A stretch of 64,000 nucleotides of DNA from Gymnopus androsaceus JB14 (taxonomy: Eukaryota; Basidiomycota; Agaricomycetes; Agaricales; Omphalotaceae), in contig ML769511.1 in NCBI GenBank assembly GCA_009733575.1, positions 119,321 to 183,320 on the forward strand. Direction: 5' to 3'. The position numbers and the translations under genes were made by a program. This document shows, piece after piece, positions 58,354 through 64,000 of the stretch. The notes beneath the pieces are model-generated. The model was not told the DNA's origin. It was given only the letters and a program-made list of their open reading frames with translations, and made no database searches. Numbering within the stretch: the first letter of the stretch is position 1; each line of letters starts with the position of its first letter.

Positions 58354-59549
58354 TCACTGACATATAAACTTATACTTAGGCTTGCCTTCTACCCCCTTCA
58401 GCTCTTTAGTCTTGAAATAGAGCAAGACGTTATAGTCACTGGCCTTCTTCTGGGGCTTCATGGAAGGCAGCTGGTGTGCGAGTTTCTTGACACGTTCCAC
58501 CTTGACATCATTGAGCTCGGCGTATTTCGCATAGAGCTCCTCCTGTTCTCCCAAGAGCTTCTCGATGTCAGCGCTAAGCTGCTGCGCGCGCTCTGCAGCA
58601 GCCTGCCTCATGAGCCTTCGTTCCTCTGCACCCATCTCGGACCTATTTTTCTTCTTGGGCGCTACAGGAACATCAGGAGGTGCGGCAGCTGGATCGTCTG
58701 CAGAAGTGTCGATAGGATTGTCCACCGGGTCCACCGGTGCAGCAGAAGAACCGTCCACAGAGGTGTCGATAGGAGCGCCAGGAGGAGCAGCAGCTGCATC
58801 GTCTGTAGAAGGGTCGATAGGACTGCCCACGGGTATACCAGGATCATTGTCTGCACTGTTGGGCTGATCGGCAGAAGCAGCTGGCGCGTCTTGCGGTGCA
58901 CAGGACCCAGCAGAAGCCCTCGACACGTCTTTAGCTGCATCGGCACCAGCTAAAGCAGTCGGAGCGCCTTGGGAAGGAGAAGAGCCAGCCAAACTCTTGG
59001 TAGCGCTGGCAGGAACAGCGGCAGTCTCTGTGGGAGCGGAGGAACCATTGGAGATATCGGTCAACACCGCAGCGACAAAACGTGCCGCGGCAGACGGTGT
59101 ACACCTAGTAGATCCTGTATCGCGTTGGCCATTCTCGTCGCTGCTGGAGAAAAGCCGAGTTCCACGAGAAGGTTGATAGTTGGGCTTATTCACGGGCTGA
59201 CATTGGGACGAAGCTGAAGTACAGATGTGGGTCAGATAATTTACCTATCGAAACGAAAAAAAGAAAAAAAATCCCTACCAATGGCGGCTTCAGTCTGTGT
59301 AGAGATCGCTTGGTCATTCTCAAGTGCAGTACGACTGAACTGCGCAGCATCGACCATGTCGGGATTGGTGATGATAGGCTGCCAGACCAGCTCAGGCATC
59401 GCGTTGATTTTTTTGCAAGGGAGAAGATTGCAGTACAGATGAGGATCCTCGAAGAGCCACCCAGCGAAAAGAAGCACACTAACTGCATAGTCACGGCGGC
59501 TTGCCATCAGCGGTTCAAAGGCCGGAGCAGCGTTTACGTAGGTTGACAT
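58354..59549 (-). pseudogene. 5'-only duplicate of the 765-aa gene
   Basis: The outer copy of exons 1 and 2 (ATG at 59547-59549) is open through KTKEL, then runs past the duplication border into KGVEGKPKYKFICQ and a stop at 58354. It lacks exons 3-6. The partner plus-strand start (58305-58307) in the inner unit is likewise an orphan: MTG-LPSTP then SSLVLK and stop. Confidence 0.8.
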
Positions 59550-59648
59550 TGGTTGACCTTGAACCACAATCTTCTTTGCTCGTCGTTCAGCGTATCGAGC
59601 TCGATTTTCAGAACGACGCGGTTGTTGTTTAAGTGCAACATTGATAAG
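59550..59648. promoter_or_regulatory. short bidirectional promoter region
   Basis: The 99 bp between the two divergent ATGs (59549 minus, 59649 plus) must serve both genes, and an identical copy lies at 58206-58304. I see no clear TATA box. Confidence 0.5.
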
Positions 59649-60783
59649 ATGACTGGTGAGTAAATCATTCCATCATACGATCATTATCAACATGTGGTCA
59701 CTGACATATAAACTTATACTTAGGCTTGCCTTCTACCCCCACTCGACCCAGTCAAAAAATTACTCCTGCAGACCGAGCTCGACGTGAAGCGTTGATCAAG
59801 CAGGCTTTGGAAGAAGAAGAAGAACGGTCTCTTGCTCGGCTCACTCAGCAGGAGCACCTTCAGCGTGTTCAGCGGCTTCAAGAGGTCGGAAAACACGCCT
59901 CCGGTAAGCCGACGTTTTTTATATCTGCCTGACCATCACCCTAATCGCTTTAATCCACTTTAGCCCTCCAAGAGCTGGAGAAATCTCGCGCTCAGGCTCA
60001 GTACTTCCTCGAAGATGCCGAAGAAGATCTCCAGGAAGAGATGGAAAAAACCAGCGCTGCTATTGGTATGTTCACGCTTTGTCGCCATCTCCCAGTTTCT
60101 TACTTCTTTGTTCATTCATAGAGGGTCTTGTCAAGACGTTCACGCCTCCGACCACGCCTAGGAAGGCTCCTCCCAGAAAGGCTCCTGCCACGCCTAGGAA
60201 AGCTCCCGCCATCATCCCCGTTGTCCCTGGCGGCCGTCTCGATTTATCTGCAGTCGTCGCTCCAGACTCCCCTGCCAAGGCTGCCCCCACTCCTCCGAGG
60301 TCGGTCAGCAATTCTTTCTACATCGTCTACCATGGCAGAGACGGGATGCAAGGATTCTTCAACAGCTGGAAAAGCGTCGACGGTGAGCTTGGCCCCGACT
60401 CCCTCTGTGAGGGCTATGAGCACAAGCTTGCCAAGAAGTTTACGAACCTCGCTCAAGCTGATGCCTACTATCAAGAGTGCCTCACCTCTGGGGTCTTCGA
60501 CGTCCTTCAGCACCCACCAGTCGAAGATGAGGTCTTGCTTGTTGTCAAGGGAGCAAAGCCGGGCGTATACACTAAAAGGTAATGTTTTCTTATGCACCCT
60601 GATCGCCAATGTTAACTTTATCTTTCTAGGCTCACTTTCCTCATCGAAGGACTTGCTTGGCGTGGAGGTGTGGTCATGTCGGCCATCGGACCTCGTGCTC
60701 GTGCAGATATCCAGTTTAGACGATGGGAAGTAGCCGGTCAGACTGAGGTGCTTCCTGCGAACGGACCTCGTCGCTACTTTTGA
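59649..60783 (+). CDS. RNase H1 N-terminal (viroplasmin-like) domain protein, 299 aa
   Basis: Exons 59649-59655, 59724-59903, 59964-60065, 60122-60578 and 60630-60783 add to 900 nt and end in TGA. The N-terminus is a charged coiled coil (DRARREALIKQALEEEEERS, LTQQEHLQRVQRLQEV, DAEEDLQEEMEK), followed by a Pro/Ala/Lys linker (TPRKAPPRKAPATPRKAP). The domain lies near residues 155-215: NSFYIVYHGRDGMQGFFNSW, CEGYEHKLAKKFTNLAQADA, YYQE. In RNase H1 it binds RNA-DNA hybrids; here no catalytic RNase H domain follows, so a binding role is likely. The first exon is only 7 nt (ATGACTG) and is duplicated in the tandem repeat. Neighbours: basic protein and KDZ transposase on the same strand. Confidence 0.82.
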
Positions 60784-61258
60784 CTTGAGGTATTGTAGGT
60801 ACAGGTTGAAATCGTATACAAGTATTTAGTGTCCACAAATCTACGAATTATTTCTTGGTGAATCGAGGCTTAAAACTTGAATAAGAATGACTGGGTAACT
60901 TGAATGTTGAGAAGAACGTTTTGGTAGAGTATGGGTGCTACTTGAGTTCATCGCTCTTTGCAGCATCCTTAAGAGTCTCGTGCTGTATTAACCTTCAAAT
61001 TAGCTAGTATAATGCATGTATTATAGGAACGTATTGGAATATAACTTCTCTTCTTGAAAAGATTCTTCAGTAACGCCAGAATCCAAAGTTTTAGGCTCGG
61101 ATGACGAACTCGAAATTAAGCTTTGTAATCGCAATCAATAAGGCGTTACAACTTTACCAATAACTTTCATCTTTATCTAACCCCTTCAAGCCTTTAGCAC
61201 TGTAAGTCTTCACTCTCTCGCTCCTTCATGTAGTATATCATTCTTACCATACCTGAAG
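60784..61258. other. intergenic spacer
   Basis: AT-rich spacer between two co-oriented genes; no coding frame or RNA recognised. Confidence 0.4.
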
Positions 61259-61995
61259 ATGAGGCAAAAGAGCAAGGCTCAGGTAGAACGTCAGAAGAAA
61301 CTCAAAAATGCGCAAGCAGCTAGGCACTATCGGCAAAGGTAAGTTTAAGCATACCGTATACGAGGTGGTCAGTACGTGATACGTGATAGCTGATCCTCTA
61401 TTCAGGAATCAGGAAGAGATAAACCGCAAAGCTAGAGAGCGGATGGCTTTGTACGCGTCGCATTTCTGGGATGTAAACTCAGGTTTACTGATACTGAAAT
61501 ACAGGCGACGTGCGGCGCTGTCGGACACTCAACGAAAAGAAGCTCAAGCTTCTCAGAAAACTTACTCGAGGCAGGCCTACATAAGGTACTGCTCATCTTT
61601 CTTGTCATGTACAGTATCTGAATGCTCTGGATTAGAAACCGGGACGCCATACTTGATGCTGCAGAGTCCAGCCGTTGCATGTGAGTTTCTGTTTATTTCT
61701 CGTCTCTCAAAATTCCGATGCTTTGGATCTTAGGTCCTACATCCAACAGCACGGCGATGATGCTAGCTATCCAACTCGCAACGTTCGACCACGCTATCTA
61801 CTGGGTATACGTGATGCAGATACCCCTCAGAGTCAACGCATCTACGATGCTCAAGTTCGTATCTGGAAGCAGGACAAAAAGGAGGGGCTTTCTAGGGCAA
61901 AAGAAGATGAGCGACAGCATGCTGTAGAGCAAGCATGGGCGGAACTGGAGGATGCAAAGCTTGTCGAGCAGATGAAGCACTATGTGATAATGTAG
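61259..61995 (+). CDS. basic KDZ-neighbour protein, 170 aa
   Basis: Five exons: 61259-61338, 61406-61450, 61505-61585, 61636-61680 and 61734-61995 (513 nt, TAG at 61993-61995), all introns GT-AG and in frame. The N-terminal half is Arg/Lys/Gln-rich and helical (RQKKLKNAQAARHYRQRNQE, NRKARERMALRRAALSDTQ, SRQAYIRNRDAILDAAESS), like a DNA-binding basic region; the C-terminal half is NVRPRYLLGIRDADTP, VRIWKQDKKEGLSRAKEDER. No leucine zipper is obvious. The function is unknown; the place just upstream of a KDZ transposase suggests a partner, by inference only. Confidence 0.75.
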
Positions 61996-62244
61996 TCGGA
62001 TCTACCAAGGATCTACGTACTTTGCTTTGAAATCTCAACTTTACCAAGACGTTCTGCCTGCGTTCTGTTCAAATCTCAAGCCTGATATTCACCGCACCGA
62101 GATACTGTATAATTTGTAGCAAGAAATTGAAATAATAAATAATATTGTACCGCGTGCCGAGAGCGCCCATGCAGGCGCTTTTTACCTGTCTGCCACAGGT
62201 CACATGGGCATGTCTACTTAGCTGAAAGCAACGATCAGCAATAC

Positions 62245-64000
62245 ATGTCCTCGAACACCCTCCGTTTCCACAAACGTGTCCAGGCTCTACAAATTTCAAA
62301 ACGCCAGAACGGTAGCTCCAGCTCTAATCGCAAGCAGCGCGGCCCTTCACACGCATTACAAGGTGACGCCAAGTCGCAGAGAAACTCTACTCGAGGGACC
62401 ACTGCTTTTCGTCATTCCCAGGTCCAAAATTTAAGGAAAAAGGGCGCAGCTGCTGAAGTCCATGTGCTCCCTCATGATCTTCCAGAGGTTGTGATTGCTC
62501 AGGATTATCCCCTTGACCCTGCTCCCGAGTCTGCACCTCAGGAGCCTCCATCTTACGAGCCTATGGCGCACGAGTATGGCGCTCAAGGAGGTGGCTGGGT
62601 GGACTCCGATGATGAAGTTGAGGATGAAGTTGAGGAGACAGAGGTTGAGAAGACAGCTCGAAAGGTCAGGGTCGAATATCGAGACTTCCGTACTCGGAGA
62701 CGGGATAGGACGGACAAAAGCAACAAGCATTGGGAGCAGCAGATGTCTGGTATGATTGATGCCTATGCGGACTGGTGTCATAGAAATACGACGGGGGCGT
62801 CCTTGCCTCCCTGCGATAAGCCACCGCTCTGGATTGACGTGATCGACGTGTTTGGTACGTTTGTTTTTTGCATATGCTTAACAGATTCTGACCTTCAACC
62901 CATCAGGTACTGAGTATAGGGAGGTAGCCCGTACTGATGACGCCTTTGATTCCGCCAGTCTCATTCGCTCCGGGATTCTTCCTACTTCCCCCCTCAAACA
63001 CTCTACGGGCTTTACCATTCGCACCATCAGCCTCTATCACAGCCTATTTGTACGATGTCCTCGTCTAGGAGTACAGCCGTTTGCCAAGGCTCTCTGCGAT
63101 CTCGAGGGTGTTGCATTTCGTCCTTACATCTCCTCCCAGATCTACGCTGCTCTTGACATCTATGTTGCCCTTTTGAACGGTATGCGAAAGCGTGTTCGAG
63201 CTACGCTGGGGCGGCAAGGGAGGGAATGGCGAATGCTAAATGCATGTCCCGCCTGTCAATACAGGCTTCACGAAGACGATGATCTCGATGTGCGAATGAT
63301 AGCACAGATGGATGGGAACGACTCGTTGAAAAGGGTGGAGAGGAAGGAGGATCGGCTAGTAGATGAGGAGGAGGCTGGTGTAGATTTACCGCCTGCCAGC
63401 AGGGAGAGGATTGACCGCCGAGTTGTGGGGGAGGATTACTTTGCTTCTCTTGAAGAAACTAAGGCTTGGGACGAGGTCAACTGGGCAAGTATCGAGGACG
63501 TTACGGATGGAGCGGACGCTCCTTTGCTTCAGCATATCTGGGCTGAAGGTCGTTGCGAGGAACGGTGGCATAATATGAAGGAATCCAACACCGTGAAATC
63601 GGCAGCAAAGTTTCGCGAGAATGGCTGGTTTGTTTTGTTATGCAGGCACATGCTGGTACTTGCGGTCTGCGATATGGTTCAGAGCGGTGAACTGTAAGTG
63701 CGCAGCTTTCTGAGGGTTCACTCTCTGACATGTTTTCAGGTCTCGATATCCTCTAGCGTTGTTACACCTGTTTATGGCTGCTGAAAAGGAGGATCGTGAG
63801 CGTAACAACGAAGGACGACCCAAAGGTTCCCTAGCTATCGCCTACGACATCGCGTGCAAGTTTTCGAAAACGATTGCACGAAGTCCACTGAAAAGTCTAG
63901 CTCAGTGGTCCGGCTTTCTCCCCGTCGTCGGCACGATGCATGGATATGCACATGAACGCCTTTGTCAGCTCCTCTTCTTGATGCTCTACATTGTTGGGTG
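62245..64000 (+). CDS. KDZ transposase, CxC1-type N-terminus, intact but cut by the window edge
   Basis: Exons 62245-62854, 62907-63693 and 63740 to the edge, all in frame. The N-terminus is basic (LRFHKRVQALQISKRQNGSS); EYRDFRTRRRDRTDKSNKHW and a CxC1-like region follow (LIRSGILPTSPLKHSTGFTI, LYHSLFVRCPRLGVQPFAKA, LCDLEGVAFRPYISSQ). The KDZ hallmarks are ACPACQYRL...R.IAQMDGNDSLKR near residues 375-395, ENGWFVLLCRHMLVL, then IAYDIACKF and VVGTMHGYAHERLCQL at the edge. KDZ enzymes (Kyakuja-Dileera-Zisupton) are DDE-fold transposases amplified in Agaricomycetes. No stop or frameshift is visible, unlike the copy at 31755. The 3' end and terminal repeats lie outside the window. Confidence 0.88.

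Larger units (their letters stand above)
57053..59740. repeat. exact tandem duplication, 2 x 1,344 bp
   Basis: 57053-58396 and 58397-59740 are the same sequence; I found no difference. Each unit holds the first exon and most of exon 2 of the minus-strand gene, the shared promoter and the first exon and intron of the plus-strand gene. No microhomology longer than one or two bases is visible at the junctions. Confidence 0.9.

Overview
This window looks like nuclear DNA of a mushroom-forming basidiomycete (Agaricomycetes). Evidence: short GT-AG introns of about 45-60 nt in most genes, nuclear tRNAs with introns after position 37, KDZ and Plavaka transposases, a NACHT-WD40 gene, a DUF6532-type gene and fungal Ty3 and Copia remnants. 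It is a repeat-rich accessory region with few ordinary genes; all calls come from reading the sequence, without database searches.

Layout. 0-2.7 kb: 5' part of a Cys-rich fungal gene leaving the left edge, tRNA-Ser(CGA), a decayed ribosomal protein eL8 gene and tRNA-Trp(CCA). 2.7-6.9 kb: non-coding elements (a TA-flanked MITE, fold-back elements, solo LTRs). 6.9-10.8 kb: a Plavaka transposase on the minus strand, split by a solo LTR and carrying in-frame TGA codons. 11-13.9 kb: a DUF6532-type gene with a MITE in one exon. 14.4-15.4 kb: Ty3 integrase tail plus LTR. 15.6-20.6 kb: a NACHT-WD40 gene with frame breaks in its last repeats. 22-31.7 kb: small multi-exon fungal genes, one carrying a fold-back element in exon 2. 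31.7-35.5 kb: a decayed KDZ transposase (CxC2 type). 36-40.3 kb: an LTR retroelement gag region. 40.7-47 kb: more fold-back elements, MITEs and LTRs. 47.5-52.2 kb: a Copia fragment next to a broken partial gene copy. 52.2-55.3 kb: a second copy of the Copia block, full of one-base indels. 55.6-64 kb: an intact 765-aa gene, an exact 1,344-bp tandem duplication, and a collinear RNase H1-N gene, basic protein gene and intact KDZ transposase (CxC1 type) that runs off the right edge.

Main observations: (1) a family of non-autonomous fold-back elements with CATCAGCAAAA ends, five complete copies, each with a perfect 2-bp target duplication, and arms built of copy-specific units of about 10 nt; (2) nearly all in-frame stops in the mobile-element reading frames are TGA at positions where Arg (CGA) is expected, which points to CpG deamination; (3) the order RNase H1-N gene, basic protein gene, KDZ transposase occurs twice; (4) three insertions whose computed removal, keeping one target copy, restores the host reading frame; (5) a 3.1-kb stretch that reads like unpolished long-read sequence.
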